Shown here piece by piece: positions 36,490 through 46,920 of a DNA stretch of 64,000 nucleotides. The notes beneath the pieces are model-generated. The model worked only from the letters and a program-made list of their open reading frames with translations, ran no database searches and was not told the origin of the DNA. Position 1 is the first letter of the stretch; each line of letters opens with the position of its first letter. Made by a program: the position numbers and the translations under genes. This DNA is from Nitrosomonas sp. Nm84 (lineage in GTDB: Bacteria > Pseudomonadota > Gammaproteobacteria > Burkholderiales > Nitrosomonadaceae). The stretch covers positions 29,958 through 93,957 of the forward strand of contig NZ_QJJP01000012.1 of the NCBI RefSeq assembly GCF_003201565.1, read 5' to 3'.

Positions 36490-37206
36490 ATGACCACAAC
36501 TGCCTATAAACGCATTTTACTCAAGCTTTCCGGCGAAGCCCTGATGGGCGAAGATAAATATGGCATTAACCACGCAGTAATGGGAAGAATCGTTGCTGAG
36601 ATTGAAGAAATCAGTAAATTAGGGGTTGAAATCGCAATCGTTGTAGGTGGTGGTAATATTTTTCGTGGCATGCAATCGGCCAATAGCGGGCTTGAACGTG
36701 TTACTGCAGATTATATGGGCATGCTGGCTACCGTCATGAATGCTTTGGCATTGCAAGATGCCATGAAGCTGGTTGGACTGGTACCGCGCATACAATCCGC
36801 TTTGCGCATCGAGCAAGTGGTGGAACCCTATATCCGCGGAAGAGCGATACGCTATCTGAAAGACGGTAGAATAGTTATTTTCGCAGCAGGAACCGGAAAT
36901 CCTTTTTTTACCACAGATACTGCGGCTGCATTACGGGGCATGGAAATGAATGTCGATATTATGCTTAAAGCTACCAAGGTGGATGGTATCTATACCAGCG
37001 ACCCCAAAACCAACCCAGAAGCAACGCGTTTTCATAAGTTATCTTTTGATGAAGCGATTGCCAAGAATTTGCAAGTGATGGATGCAACAGCATTGACACT
37101 CTGTCGTGACCAGAAATTACCATTAAATGTATTTAGTATTTTTAAGGTCGGAGCTCTTAAACGTATAATAATTGGAGAGGATGAAGGAACGTTAGTAACA
37201 GTCTGA
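36490..37206 (+). CDS. pyrH: Uridylate kinase
   Basis: A 238-residue amino-acid-kinase-fold enzyme that phosphorylates UMP. It begins [14 protein letters not shown], has the glycine loop [10 protein letters not shown], and the C-terminal [18 protein letters not shown] segment. It follows tsf after 37 bp; no clear ribosome site is visible. Confidence 0.98.
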   Translation: MTTTAYKRILLKLSGEALMGEDKYGINHAVMGRIVAEIEEISKLGVEIAIVVGGGNIFRGMQSANSGLERVTADYMGMLATVMNALALQDAMKLVGLVPRIQSALRIEQVVEPYIRGRAIRYLKDGRIVIFAAGTGNPFFTTDTAAALRGMEMNVDIMLKATKVDGIYTSDPKTNPEATRFHKLSFDEAIAKNLQVMDATALTLCRDQKLPLNVFSIFKVGALKRIIIGEDEGTLVTV

Positions 37207-37258
37207 TCCAAATTTGATTGTAATCTCTTGAAATAAAGATGCAAAAGGGATAAATATT

Positions 37259-37816
37259 ATGATTGTTGATGTAAAAAAATCTGCTGAACAAAAAATGCAA
37301 AAAAGCCTCGAAGCATTAAAAGTAGATTTAAGTAAGGTCAGAAGTGGGCGAGCACATACTGGTTTCCTTGATCATATTACCGTTGATTATTATGGAACAC
37401 CCACACCAATCAACCAAGTGGCCAATATCAATTTAATTGATGCACGAACCATCGGCGTTATTCCTTGGGAAAAAAAAATGGGCAGTGCAATTGAAAAAGC
37501 AATTCGGGAATCTGATTTGGGCTTAAACCCAATGCCTGTTGGTGAAACCATCCGTGTTCCTATGCCGGCGCTCACTGAAGAACGACGCCGAGATCTTATT
37601 AAAGTGGTAAAACATGAGGCGGAAGCTGTTCGTATTGCAATGCGCAATATACGCAGAGATGCCAATGCGCACTTGAAAGAATTACTGAAATCCAAAGAAA
37701 TATCGGAAGATGATGAGCGTCGCGGTCAAGACGATATTCAAAAATTGACTGATCGTTACATCACTGAGATCGATAAAGTTTTACAAATCAAGGAAGCCGA
37801 ACTGATGGCTGTTTGA
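37259..37816 (+). CDS. frr: Ribosome recycling factor
   Basis: A 185-residue protein that splits post-termination ribosomes with EF-G. It has the [21 protein letters not shown] block and the long antiparallel helices ([48 protein letters not shown]). Length equals E. coli Frr. It ends 1 bp before uppS. Confidence 0.98.
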   Translation: MIVDVKKSAEQKMQKSLEALKVDLSKVRSGRAHTGFLDHITVDYYGTPTPINQVANINLIDARTIGVIPWEKKMGSAIEKAIRESDLGLNPMPVGETIRVPMPALTEERRRDLIKVVKHEAEAVRIAMRNIRRDANAHLKELLKSKEISEDDERRGQDDIQKLTDRYITEIDKVLQIKEAELMAV

Positions 37817-37817
37817 T

Positions 37818-38585
37818 ATGCCTCAAGGCCCAAGTTCAACATTAGAGATACCTGAAACAGGTTTAATGCCCAAACATATCGCTATTATCATGGATGGTAA
37901 TGGGCGGTGGGCTCGAAATCGCTTCATGCCTCGTATGGCTGGACATCAGCAAGGCGTTGAAACCGTTCGTGGCGTTATAAAAGCCTGTATAGAGCGTAAT
38001 GTTGCCTACCTCACTTTGTTCGCATTCAGCAGCGAAAATTGGCGCCGACCTGCAGAAGAAATTTCTTTTTTGATGCAACTTTTTACAGGTGCGTTGGAGC
38101 AAGAAATTACCAAGCTGCATGAAAATGGTATTCGATTTAAAGTAATCGGCGATATATCAAAGTTTGAACCTAGAATAATAGAGTTCATCCAGAACGGCGA
38201 ACAATTAACTGCTCAAAATACACGGCTAACATTCACTATCGCCGCCAATTACGGGGGGCGCTGGGATATCATGCAGGCTATGCGTAAAATGATGGCGCAA
38301 TCATCCGAGGTACCGTTTAACTTCGAGGAAGAAAATCTGGCACAATATCTTTCTCTAAGCTATGCGCCCGAACCGGATTTATTTATTCGTACCGGAGGAG
38401 AATATCGCATCAGTAATTTTTTGCTATGGCAGCTCGCTTATACTGAATTATATTTTACAAATACGCTATGGCCTGATTTCAATGAACATGAACTTGAGTT
38501 AGCCATTCAATCTTATCAACAGCGGGAGCGTCGATTTGGCCGCACCAGCGAGCAGCTTCAGATGCCGTTATCTGCCGAAGGATAA
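37818..38585 (+). CDS. uppS: Undecaprenyl diphosphate synthase
   Basis: A 255-residue cis-prenyltransferase that makes the lipid carrier for peptidoglycan and O-antigen. It has [13 protein letters not shown] with the catalytic Asp, the [10 protein letters not shown] block and the C-terminal [27 protein letters not shown] region. Directly after frr and 14 bp before cdsA. Confidence 0.98.
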   Translation: MPQGPSSTLEIPETGLMPKHIAIIMDGNGRWARNRFMPRMAGHQQGVETVRGVIKACIERNVAYLTLFAFSSENWRRPAEEISFLMQLFTGALEQEITKLHENGIRFKVIGDISKFEPRIIEFIQNGEQLTAQNTRLTFTIAANYGGRWDIMQAMRKMMAQSSEVPFNFEEENLAQYLSLSYAPEPDLFIRTGGEYRISNFLLWQLAYTELYFTNTLWPDFNEHELELAIQSYQQRERRFGRTSEQLQMPLSAEG

Positions 38586-38599
38586 GAAGAGCAATATAC

Positions 38600-39424
38600 A
38601 TGCTTAAAGCTCGTATTCTCACCGCAATCATCATCTTGCCTTTATTTCTATCCGCAATATTCTATTTGCAAGACATTTTCTGGGTAACTTTTTTACTGGC
38701 GCTGACAGCCATCGGTGCACGTGAATGGAGTAAATTAGCACAACTCTCGGTCCGAAACACCATCGCTTATATGCTACTCACGGTATTAGTAGGCGGAGAA
38801 TTATTGTTTCTATTGCGTGAATCTGTACAGACCAGCATCTATTCATCCGATCTACTATGGGTATACATCTTGTCGGTTATTTTTTGGATAGTGGGCGCAC
38901 CACTCTATCTAAAACAACTTTATACCATTAAAAATCCCGTGATCTGGATGTTGATTGGCTGGATAGTATTGCTACCAACCTGTCTGGCGCTATATCAATT
39001 ACGCGTTATCAGTCCCTTGCTCTTACTGGGTTTTATGGCAACCATCTGGATTTCAGACACAGCAGCCTACTTCACCGGACGATCGCTAGGCAAACATAAA
39101 CTTGCCTATACGATTAGCCCGAATAAAACTTGGGAAGGTGTCGCGGGTGCTTTAATTGCTGTATTGATATATGGCTTAGCTTGGAATTTCTGGATAACCG
39201 AAGAGTCTTCAGCGATAACATTGATACCATTACTGATGACTATGGCCATCCTAGGCATTATCGGAGATTTGTACGAATCACTGATAAAGCGTCAGGCGGG
39301 TGTTAAGGATAGTGGCAGCATTCTGCCAGGTCATGGCGGCATACTCGATCGCATTGATGCGCTGACGTCTTCATTGCCACTTGCTACGCTGGCATTACTC
39401 ATTTATTACTCTCCTTCGTTATGA
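38600..39424 (+). CDS. cdsA: Phosphatidate cytidylyltransferase
   Basis: A 274-residue membrane enzyme that makes CDP-diacylglycerol from the phosphatidate produced by PlsC. It has about seven hydrophobic helices and the CDP-binding signature [13 protein letters not shown] plus [35 protein letters not shown]. The stop overlaps the dxr start by 4 bp. Confidence 0.97.
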   Translation: MLKARILTAIIILPLFLSAIFYLQDIFWVTFLLALTAIGAREWSKLAQLSVRNTIAYMLLTVLVGGELLFLLRESVQTSIYSSDLLWVYILSVIFWIVGAPLYLKQLYTIKNPVIWMLIGWIVLLPTCLALYQLRVISPLLLLGFMATIWISDTAAYFTGRSLGKHKLAYTISPNKTWEGVAGALIAVLIYGLAWNFWITEESSAITLIPLLMTMAILGIIGDLYESLIKRQAGVKDSGSILPGHGGILDRIDALTSSLPLATLALLIYYSPSL

Positions 39425-40608
39425 AAACTATCCGCCAAATAACTATACTCGGATCTACCGGTAGTATTGGAGAAAGCACGCTCGATGTCATCGCGCGTCA
39501 TCCTGAACGTTTCCAGGCTTTTGCACTGACTGCCAACAATAGTGCTGAAAAGATGCTGTCGCAATGTCAACGTTTCCGGCCACGCTATGCGGTAATGTTA
39601 AACGCAGAAAGTGCTGAGCAATTGACTCAAGCAATACAAACAGCCGGAATCGATACCGAAGTCTTATCAGGCATTGAATCATTAGAAAAAGTAGCTTCCC
39701 TGCCAGAAGTAGATGCTGTCATGGCAGCCATTGTAGGGGCTGCCGGTATTCGTCCGACGTTTGCAGCAGCTCGCTCAGGAAAATTGGTGTTACTCGCCAA
39801 TAAAGAAACGTTAGTTATGGCTGGGCGGATTTTCATGGATCTGGTCAAGCAAAACAATGCCACACTGTTGCCTATTGATAGCGAACATAACGCGATCTAT
39901 CAATCATTGCCGCATCACTTTAATGGTAACTTAGCTGCAGCAGGTATCAGTCGTATACTGCTCACCGCTTCGGGTGGTCCATTCCGCTGCGCTCCTTTAG
40001 CTTCCTTTGAGAAAGTAACGCCTGAGCAGGCTTGCGCGCACCCCAATTGGGACATGGGACAGAAAATTTCAGTGGATTCAGCCACCATGATGAATAAAGG
40101 CTTGGAAGTCATTGAGGCGCATTGGCTGTTTGATGCCGCGCCGGATAAAATCCAGGTGGTCATTCATCCACAGAGTGTGATTCACTCGATGGTTGCCTAT
40201 GTCGATGGCTCGGTCATCGCGCAGCTTGGTAATCCTGATATGCGTACACCGATTGCGCATGCCATGGGCTATCCCGATAGAATTGAAAGTGGGGTATCCG
40301 CTTTAGATATGTTCAAAGTTGCTCATCTTGATTTTGAAGCGCCTGACTTTAATAGATTCCCATGCTTAGGATTAGCGTATCAAGCACTTGCCACGGGTGG
40401 AAACATGCCCGCAGTGCTAAATGCTGCCAATGAAGTCGCCGTAGAATCTTTTCTTAAAAAACGCATGGCATTCACAGCGATCCCAACCATGATTGCACAT
40501 GTTATGCAAACAATACAACGGGAAGAGATGACTACGCTGGATGATGTGCTAAGAACAGACGCATTAGCGCGTGACAAAGCACAAGAGTGGCTTGCAAATC
40601 TGCAATAA
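39421..40608 (+). CDS. dxr: 1-deoxy-D-xylulose 5-phosphate reductoisomerase
   Basis: A 395-residue NADPH-dependent enzyme, the committed step of the MEP pathway whose later kinase is IspE. It has the nucleotide fold [16 protein letters not shown], the [12 protein letters not shown] block, metal site DSEHNA and the flexible loop [23 protein letters not shown]. Starts by ATGA-type coupling with cdsA. Confidence 0.98.
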   Translation: MKTIRQITILGSTGSIGESTLDVIARHPERFQAFALTANNSAEKMLSQCQRFRPRYAVMLNAESAEQLTQAIQTAGIDTEVLSGIESLEKVASLPEVDAVMAAIVGAAGIRPTFAAARSGKLVLLANKETLVMAGRIFMDLVKQNNATLLPIDSEHNAIYQSLPHHFNGNLAAAGISRILLTASGGPFRCAPLASFEKVTPEQACAHPNWDMGQKISVDSATMMNKGLEVIEAHWLFDAAPDKIQVVIHPQSVIHSMVAYVDGSVIAQLGNPDMRTPIAHAMGYPDRIESGVSALDMFKVAHLDFEAPDFNRFPCLGLAYQALATGGNMPAVLNAANEVAVESFLKKRMAFTAIPTMIAHVMQTIQREEMTTLDDVLRTDALARDKAQEWLANLQ

Positions 40609-40760
40609 GTGCCACGAAAAAACTTGTTAATGATGATGGATTCAATTTTTCTTAATTAATGATAGTATCTACCTTGCATTTACTCAATGAAGCCATGAAA
40701 TGATCAGCGTCACGCAGTTAACATCCATCTCCACGTGCATACTTGGCACAACAACTTGAT

Positions 40761-42128
40761 ATGTCTATAACTTATACAATCATTTCTTTCATTGTTGCCT
40801 TAGGCGTCCTGATTACATTCCATGAATTTGGCCATTACCTGATAGCCCGCTGGAATGGCGTCAAAGTATTGCGATTCTGCATTGGGTTCGGTCAACCCAT
40901 TTTTCGTAAACGCTGGGGAAAAGATCAAACAGAGTGGGTAATTGCGGCTATCCCACTGGGTGGTTACGTCAAAATGCTGGATGAGAATGAAGGTAAAGTA
41001 GCCCCCGAAGATTTATCTCGCGCGTTTAATCGTCAGCCGGTTGCGCGTCGTTTTGCCATCGTTGCAGCAGGCCCGATAGCCAATTTTCTATTAGCTATCG
41101 CGCTGTATTGGCTACTATTTATACTGGGTGTTAATGGCATGAAACCAGTATTGGGACCCGTTGAACCGGCCACACCTGCTGCCTATGCAAAATTTGAAGC
41201 AGGTGAAACCATTGTCAGTATCGAGAATGAAGCAGTCGTCAGTTGGCAGGATGCCCGCTGGACTTTATTACGATACGCAATTGATCAATCGGCAAACGTC
41301 AAAGTACAAACCGTCAATAAGAATGGCGAGATCAACTGGCGACATTTAGACTTGAGTCATATTGATCCCGATAAATTAAATGAAAATTTGCTTGGACTTA
41401 TCGGATTAAATAGTTATCAGCCCACGATCAAGCCTGTTATCGCTCAAGTAGTCGCTGATGGCCCTGGTTATCATGCCGGCTTACTAGTAGGGGATGAAAT
41501 TTTAGCCATCAATAATATCGAAATCGAAACTTGGATGACGCTGGTGCAAGAGATACGCACCAATCCAGGGCGCACCCTAGAGCTGGAAATTTTACGTGAC
41601 AATCAAGTGGTCATGCTGGCCATCACACCGGAAACAGCCACAGAAAATGGCAAGCAAATCGGCAAGATCGGCATAGCGCCTGTTATCAATCAAGCTGAAT
41701 TCGAAGAATTAATGATCACCGTCAGCTATCCACCCGGTAAAGCGATTCAGAAAGCAATTGAGAAGACTTGGGAAACAACCATCCTAACATTACAAATGCT
41801 ATCTAAAATGATCACGGGGGATGTGTCCTGGAAAAATGTCAGCGGCCCCATCTCGATTGCTGACTATGCTGGCCAATCTGCACAAATGGGATTGGTATCC
41901 TATTTGGCATTTCTTGCTTTAATCAGCGTCAGCATCGGTGTGCTGAACCTACTGCCCATCCCCATTCTGGACGGCGGACATTTAATGTATTATCTCATCG
42001 AGATGATCAGAGGGGCTCCACTTTCTGACAAGATTATGCTGATTGGCCAGAAGATCGGTCTGGCGATGTTGCTTACACTGATGGTTTTTGCCATATATAA
42101 CGATATTAATCGGCTTATCACTGGTTAG
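40761..42128 (+). CDS. rseP: Site-2 protease RseP
   Basis: A 455-residue intramembrane zinc protease that cleaves anti-sigma factors and leftover signal peptides. Zinc site HEFGH at residues 21-25 in the first helix, a tandem pair of PDZ domains in the middle (EPATPAAYAKFEAG and VVADGPGYHAGL regions), and the third-ligand motif NLLPIPILDGGHLMYY near the end. The frame is open from TTG 40743, but ATG 40761 gives the family-length N-terminus; no good ribosome site is seen for either. Confidence 0.95.
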   Translation: MSITYTIISFIVALGVLITFHEFGHYLIARWNGVKVLRFCIGFGQPIFRKRWGKDQTEWVIAAIPLGGYVKMLDENEGKVAPEDLSRAFNRQPVARRFAIVAAGPIANFLLAIALYWLLFILGVNGMKPVLGPVEPATPAAYAKFEAGETIVSIENEAVVSWQDARWTLLRYAIDQSANVKVQTVNKNGEINWRHLDLSHIDPDKLNENLLGLIGLNSYQPTIKPVIAQVVADGPGYHAGLLVGDEILAINNIEIETWMTLVQEIRTNPGRTLELEILRDNQVVMLAITPETATENGKQIGKIGIAPVINQAEFEELMITVSYPPGKAIQKAIEKTWETTILTLQMLSKMITGDVSWKNVSGPISIADYAGQSAQMGLVSYLAFLALISVSIGVLNLLPIPILDGGHLMYYLIEMIRGAPLSDKIMLIGQKIGLAMLLTLMVFAIYNDINRLITG

Positions 42129-42131
42129 ATA

Positions 42132-44444
42132 ATGAAATTCAAGTATTTTGTTGCACTAGCTGGCTTTTTCTTTGCGATCTCATGCTGGGCAAGTGAATCC
42201 TTCGTAGTTAAAGATATTCGCGTTGAAGGTATACAACGCACTGAAGCTGGTACTATTTTCAGTTATCTCCCGATTAAAGTCGGCGATACGCTGGATGAAG
42301 CAAAAGCAACAGAAGCCATCAAAGCACTTTATGCAACAGGCTTCTTCAAAGATGTCAGATTAAAATCTGAAAGCGGTGTGTTAATCGTAGAAGTCGATGA
42401 ACGGCCGGCTATCGCGCAAATCAGCATCAACGGCGCAAAAGAATTTGAAAAAGATAAGCTTGCTGAAGGCTTAAAACAAGCAGGCATAGCGGAATCCAGA
42501 ATTTTCAGCCGCTCACTTTTGGAACGCGCCGAGCAAGAACTCAAGCGTCAATATATCAGTCGCGGCAAATATGCCGTCAAAATCACCACCACGACGAAAC
42601 CTTTAGAACGTAACCGCATTGGCATTAATTTTGACATTCATGAAGGCCGCACCGCCCGCATCAAAAAAATAAATTTTGTCGGTAACGAACAATTTAAAGA
42701 TAGCGAGTTACGCGGTCTGCTTGTTCTCAGGAAGCCTGATTTATTGAGTTGGTTCACCAAAAATGACCAATATTCAAAACAGAAACTAGGCGCCGATTTA
42801 GAAACACTACGCTCCTATTATCTTGATCGCGGTTATCTGGAATTCAATATTGAGTCCACGCAAGTGTCCATAACACCCGATATGCGTGATATTTACATCA
42901 CCATCAATGTTACCGAGGGAGCTCAGTATAAAGTCTCTGATATCAAAGTGGCTGGTGAGCTCCTGATACCGGAAGAAGAAATTCGCAAATTGATATTGTT
43001 CAAGGCTGGACAAGTATTTGCGCGCCAGAAATTGACGGAATCCATTAAATTGATCACAGATCGTTTAGGTGACGATGGCTATGCATTTGCCAATGTCAAT
43101 GCGTCACCGGAACTGGATTATGAAAACCGGCAAGCAGCCTTCACATTTTTTATTGATCCGGGACGGCGTGTATACGTGCGGCGTATCAATATATCGGGTA
43201 ATGACCGTACACGCGATGAAGTCATACGCCGCGAGTTTCGTCAAATGGAAGGCGCCTGGCATTCCACGAAAAATATTAATCTTTCCAAGCAACGCGTTGA
43301 TAGGCTGGCTTTCTTTAACAGTGTTAACGTGGAAACGCCGGCCGTACCTAACAAAACTGATCAGGTCGATATCAATGTCAAAGTAGAAGAAAGGCCCACC
43401 GGATCTATTATGTTCGGTGCTGGTTACTCGGATCGCCAGGGACTGATTCTGAACGGTTCAATTTCTCAGAACAATATTTTTGGCACCGGTAATTTCTTTA
43501 GCCTTGATGTCAATACCGGCGCGATCAATAAAACCTATGCCGCATCATTTACCAATCCCTATTTTACAGTGAATGGAGTAAGCCTTGGATTCGATGTTTA
43601 CAAACGCGACGTAGACACACGACCGTTAACCCGATTTGGCGAGTTTAAAACCGAAACTGTAGGCGCCGGAATACGAGTAGGTATCCCGATTGCAGAAAAT
43701 GATATTGTATCGATCGGTTTGGCGGCAGAAAACACGAAATTGGGTATTTTCGAGAATAGTCCGCCACGCTACGTAGATTTCGTTAGGGAGTTTGGCACGT
43801 CAACCAACAATTTCCCGCTCACAATCAGCTGGGCGCGTGACCGCCGTGATAGCGCGATTTGGACAACTTCCGGAACGACGCATCGATTATTTGGTGAAGT
43901 CAGCGCACCGGGTGGGGATTTAAATTACTATAAAGTGAGTTACCATCAAAAATGGTTTTATCCCATTACAGATGATCTGACCCTGATGATCAATGGAGAG
44001 TTTGGTTATGGTGATGGCTATACCGGAAAATCACTACCTTTTTTCAAAAACTTTTTTGCCGGGGGTAATAACTCTGTCAGGGGTTATGACTTAAATTCTC
44101 TGGGCCCTCGTGATACGGTTATCCCAAATACCAGCAACTCTGCCCTCAACTCAAGGTTGTTTGCAGTAGGTGCTAGTAAACGTGTTGTTGGTAATATAGA
44201 ACTGATGTATCCCGTGCCATTTATGAAAGATGACCGATCGTTGCGCTTGAGTGCATTCCTGGATGGCGGTACAACATTTAACCATTTCAGTGAACTTAAC
44301 AATTTCATGCGTTACTCCGCTGGGATTGCGCTTACCTGGGTATCGCCGATGGGGCCGCTGAAAGTCAGCCTTGCACAACCGCTCAACGACGTTCCTGCTG
44401 ACAATTTACAAAGATTCCAATTTATGTTTGGCCAACAATTCTAA
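42132..44444 (+). CDS. bamA: Outer-membrane assembly factor BamA
   Basis: A 770-residue Omp85 protein that folds beta-barrels into the outer membrane. A signal peptide (1-20) is followed by five POTRA domains (about 22-430) and a 16-strand barrel that ends in Phe (RFQFMFGQQF). The barrel contains the VRGY motif (NNSVRGYDLNSLGPRD) of loop 6. It starts 3 bp after the rseP stop. Confidence 0.97.
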   Translation: MKFKYFVALAGFFFAISCWASESFVVKDIRVEGIQRTEAGTIFSYLPIKVGDTLDEAKATEAIKALYATGFFKDVRLKSESGVLIVEVDERPAIAQISINGAKEFEKDKLAEGLKQAGIAESRIFSRSLLERAEQELKRQYISRGKYAVKITTTTKPLERNRIGINFDIHEGRTARIKKINFVGNEQFKDSELRGLLVLRKPDLLSWFTKNDQYSKQKLGADLETLRSYYLDRGYLEFNIESTQVSITPDMRDIYITINVTEGAQYKVSDIKVAGELLIPEEEIRKLILFKAGQVFARQKLTESIKLITDRLGDDGYAFANVNASPELDYENRQAAFTFFIDPGRRVYVRRINISGNDRTRDEVIRREFRQMEGAWHSTKNINLSKQRVDRLAFFNSVNVETPAVPNKTDQVDINVKVEERPTGSIMFGAGYSDRQGLILNGSISQNNIFGTGNFFSLDVNTGAINKTYAASFTNPYFTVNGVSLGFDVYKRDVDTRPLTRFGEFKTETVGAGIRVGIPIAENDIVSIGLAAENTKLGIFENSPPRYVDFVREFGTSTNNFPLTISWARDRRDSAIWTTSGTTHRLFGEVSAPGGDLNYYKVSYHQKWFYPITDDLTLMINGEFGYGDGYTGKSLPFFKNFFAGGNNSVRGYDLNSLGPRDTVIPNTSNSALNSRLFAVGASKRVVGNIELMYPVPFMKDDRSLRLSAFLDGGTTFNHFSELNNFMRYSAGIALTWVSPMGPLKVSLAQPLNDVPADNLQRFQFMFGQQF

Positions 44445-44468
44445 ATTCAGTTGAGATCCTGTCAGGTG

Positions 44469-45008
44469 AAAATACCGGAAAAAATCAATCAATGGTGGTG
44501 CAATATGACGATGGTCCTTATCCTCATGGCTTTCGCCAGTGGATTGGCCGACGGTATTGCGTATGCCAGCAATATCAAAATTGGTGTGGTAAATACCGAA
44601 AAAATTTTGCGAGAATCTTTGCCGGCGATACAAGCACAGAAAAAAATTGAACAGGAATTTGTGCCACGTGACGAAGATATCAAAAAAATTGCTGTACAAG
44701 CTAAGACACTTCAAGACAAACTTGAGAAAAACGGCATGACCATGGAAGAGACTGAACGACGCCACTTAGAAAGAAATCTGGCAAATCTTAGCCGGGAATA
44801 TCAGCGCGCACAAAAACAAATGCGTGAAGATCTGAGCGTGCGTCAAAATGAGGAATACGGCGTCATTCTAGAACGTACCAATCGAGCGATCAGCAAAATC
44901 GCCGAAGCGGAAAAGTATGATCTGATTTTGCAACTACAAGACTCTGTTTATAGAAGCCATCGCATTGATATTACAGACCAAGTCATTAAAGCACTCAATA
45001 GTGAATAA
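44469..45008 (+). CDS. skp: Periplasmic chaperone Skp (OmpH)
   Basis: A 179-residue chaperone that carries unfolded outer-membrane proteins to BamA. The mature part begins at NIKIGVVNTEKILRESLPAIQAQKKIEQEF and continues as a long charged coiled coil (to about 130), typical of the tentacles of the Skp trimer. Start choice is uncertain: GTG 44469 gives a positively charged signal peptide; ATG 44505 and TTG 44451 are also in frame. It directly follows bamA, but lpxD, its usual next neighbour, is missing. Confidence 0.9.
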   Translation, partial: KIPEKINQWWCNMTMVLILMAFASGLADGIAYASNIKIGVVNTEKILRESLPAIQAQKKIEQEFVPRDEDIKKIAVQAKTLQDKLEKNGMTMEETERRHLERNLANLSREYQRAQKQMREDLSVRQNEEYGVILERTNRAISKIAEAEKYDLILQLQDSVYRSHRIDITDQVIKALNSE

Positions 45009-45069
45009 CCCATCATTTATGGAATCCAGTCGTCTATTAAGATAGATGTTGAGTTAAAAGGAAAACAAT

Positions 45070-45513
45070 ATGAGCACCATGAATATTCATGAAATCCTAA
45101 AATATCTTCCACATCGCTATCCGCTGCTATTGGTGGATAGAGTGATCTCTTTCGAGGCGGGCAAGGATATCATTGCGCTAAAAAATGTTTCTATCAATGA
45201 ACCCTTCTTTTCAGGGCATTTCCCGCATTATCCTGTCATGCCTGGCGTTTTGATTGTAGAGGCATTAGCGCAAGCTGCCGCCATTCTGACACTTAGAACA
45301 GAAGACACAACCAGCAAGGACGACAGAGTTTATTACTTTGTAGGCATTGATGGCGTTCGTTTTAAAAAACCTGTTATGGCCGGCGATCAGTTAATGCTCA
45401 AGGTGGCCATCGAGCGGCAAATAAAAGGCTTATGGAAATATTCAGCGCGCGCTGAAGTCGATGGACAACTCGTCACTGAAGCCAAACTGATGTGTACCTC
45501 GAGAAATATATGA
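45070..45513 (+). CDS. fabZ: 3-hydroxyacyl-ACP dehydratase FabZ
   Basis: A 147-residue hotdog-fold dehydratase of fatty-acid elongation. It has [13 protein letters not shown], the catalytic His in [25 protein letters not shown] with the following Glu, and a good AAGGAA site. Usually followed by lpxA and lpxB; here rnhB comes next after 35 bp. Confidence 0.97.
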   Translation: MSTMNIHEILKYLPHRYPLLLVDRVISFEAGKDIIALKNVSINEPFFSGHFPHYPVMPGVLIVEALAQAAAILTLRTEDTTSKDDRVYYFVGIDGVRFKKPVMAGDQLMLKVAIERQIKGLWKYSARAEVDGQLVTEAKLMCTSRNI

Positions 45514-45548
45514 TACTTAACCATCTCCCGCTGTTATAGCTGCCGCGA

Positions 45549-46187
45549 ATGAAAAATCCAGGAATCGAAACGACTGGTGCCAATACGTTGATTTGCGGTA
45601 CCGACGAGGCTGGCAGAGGACCACTGGCTGGGCCTGTTTTTGCGGCATGCGTTGTGTTGGATGCCGGCTACAAAATAGACGGATTGGCTGACTCTAAGAC
45701 ATTAAGTGAAAAAAAGCGTAACGCGCTGGCAATCACGATCAAAACATATGCCAAAGCATGGGCAATCGCTTCTGCTTCGGTACAAGAAATTGATCAGCTC
45801 AATATTCTACAAGCCAGCTTGCTTGCCATGAAACGCGCTGTCGAAAGCTTGCCCTTCACACCGCATCTGGTATGGGTCGATGGCAATCAAAGTCCGCGTC
45901 TGAAATGCCCAGTACGCACCATCATACGAGGTGATAGTCTGATACCCGAAATCTCAGCCGCATCAATCCTTGCCAAGACAGCGCGGGACGCAGAAATGCA
46001 AAGATTGCATCAATGTTTCCCATTGTATGGATTTGATCAGCACAAGGGATACCCCACCAAACAACATTTAGCCGCGTTACAACAACATGGTGCCAGCAAG
46101 ATACACCGGCAAAGTTTTGCGCCGGTCAGAAAAAGCTCACTTTCCCAGGATACGCTCACACAAGCAGCAATACCAAACTGCTGCTAA
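45549..46187 (+). CDS. rnhB: Ribonuclease HII
   Basis: A 212-residue enzyme that removes ribonucleotides from DNA and RNA primers. It has the [19 protein letters not shown] start with metal ligands Asp-Glu, the VDGNQSPRL block and [21 protein letters not shown]. The C-terminal [17 protein letters not shown] segment is typical. Last gene of the rpsB-to-rnhB run. Confidence 0.97.
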   Translation: MKNPGIETTGANTLICGTDEAGRGPLAGPVFAACVVLDAGYKIDGLADSKTLSEKKRNALAITIKTYAKAWAIASASVQEIDQLNILQASLLAMKRAVESLPFTPHLVWVDGNQSPRLKCPVRTIIRGDSLIPEISAASILAKTARDAEMQRLHQCFPLYGFDQHKGYPTKQHLAALQQHGASKIHRQSFAPVRKSSLSQDTLTQAAIPNCC

Positions 46188-46398
46188 CTCGTATTTACTT
46201 AACCAGTAACTGAATTTCGTCTGAAAAATGGGATAATAAAGTAATTGCAATAGCTGGGGATAGCATTTTCACCGAGCATTTATATCTTCCAAAACAAGGC
46301 AAAAATTTGCTTTGTGCGTATAATGGCGCTTATTCAATTTCATATAAGTTTTAGATAAACTCTTTTAGTATTAGATTAAATAAGGATAAACCTATACT

Positions 46399-46884
46399 AT
46401 GCGCATCGAAAAAAATACCGTGGTCTCTCTCAATTATGAATTGTCAGATGCCACAGGAAACATTCTGGAAAAAACAGATACGCCCATCAGTTACTTGCAC
46501 GGTGGCTACGGCGGCATTTTTCCTTTGGTTGAAGAAGCGCTGCATGAAATGGAAATTGGTTATTCCTGTTCCGTTTCTATGGAACCGGAAGATACTTTTG
46601 GTGAATATGATGCCGAATTGATCCGCGTAGAACCACGCAGTTCTTTTCCTGATAATGTGGCGGTGGGCATGCATTTTGAGGGCGGTGCAGAAGACTCGGA
46701 TGACGTCATCGTCTACAAAGTCACCGATGTGACTGACGATAGCGTCATTGTCGATGGCAACCATCCTTTTGCAGGCATGCGATTGAATTTTGCTTGTACA
46801 GTGACTGCAGTTCGCCCAGCCACGCTGGATGAAATTACTCATGAGCATGTGCATGGTGCGCATGGTCATGGTCATGAGCATTAA
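46399..46884 (+). CDS. slyD: FKBP-type peptidyl-prolyl isomerase SlyD
   Basis: A 161-residue prolyl isomerase and metallochaperone. An FKBP domain (1-70 and 125-140) surrounds the IF chaperone insert (about 70-125), and the C-terminal tail HEHVHGAHGHGHEH is rich in His for nickel or zinc binding. AAGGA site 11 nt upstream. A TATAAT at 46319-46324 may be its -10 box, but no -35 partner is evident. Confidence 0.95.
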   Translation: MRIEKNTVVSLNYELSDATGNILEKTDTPISYLHGGYGGIFPLVEEALHEMEIGYSCSVSMEPEDTFGEYDAELIRVEPRSSFPDNVAVGMHFEGGAEDSDDVIVYKVTDVTDDSVIVDGNHPFAGMRLNFACTVTAVRPATLDEITHEHVHGAHGHGHEH

Positions 46885-46920
46885 CAAAAAATCGGATCCG
46901 GTTGCTCGAAAGATTAACTG

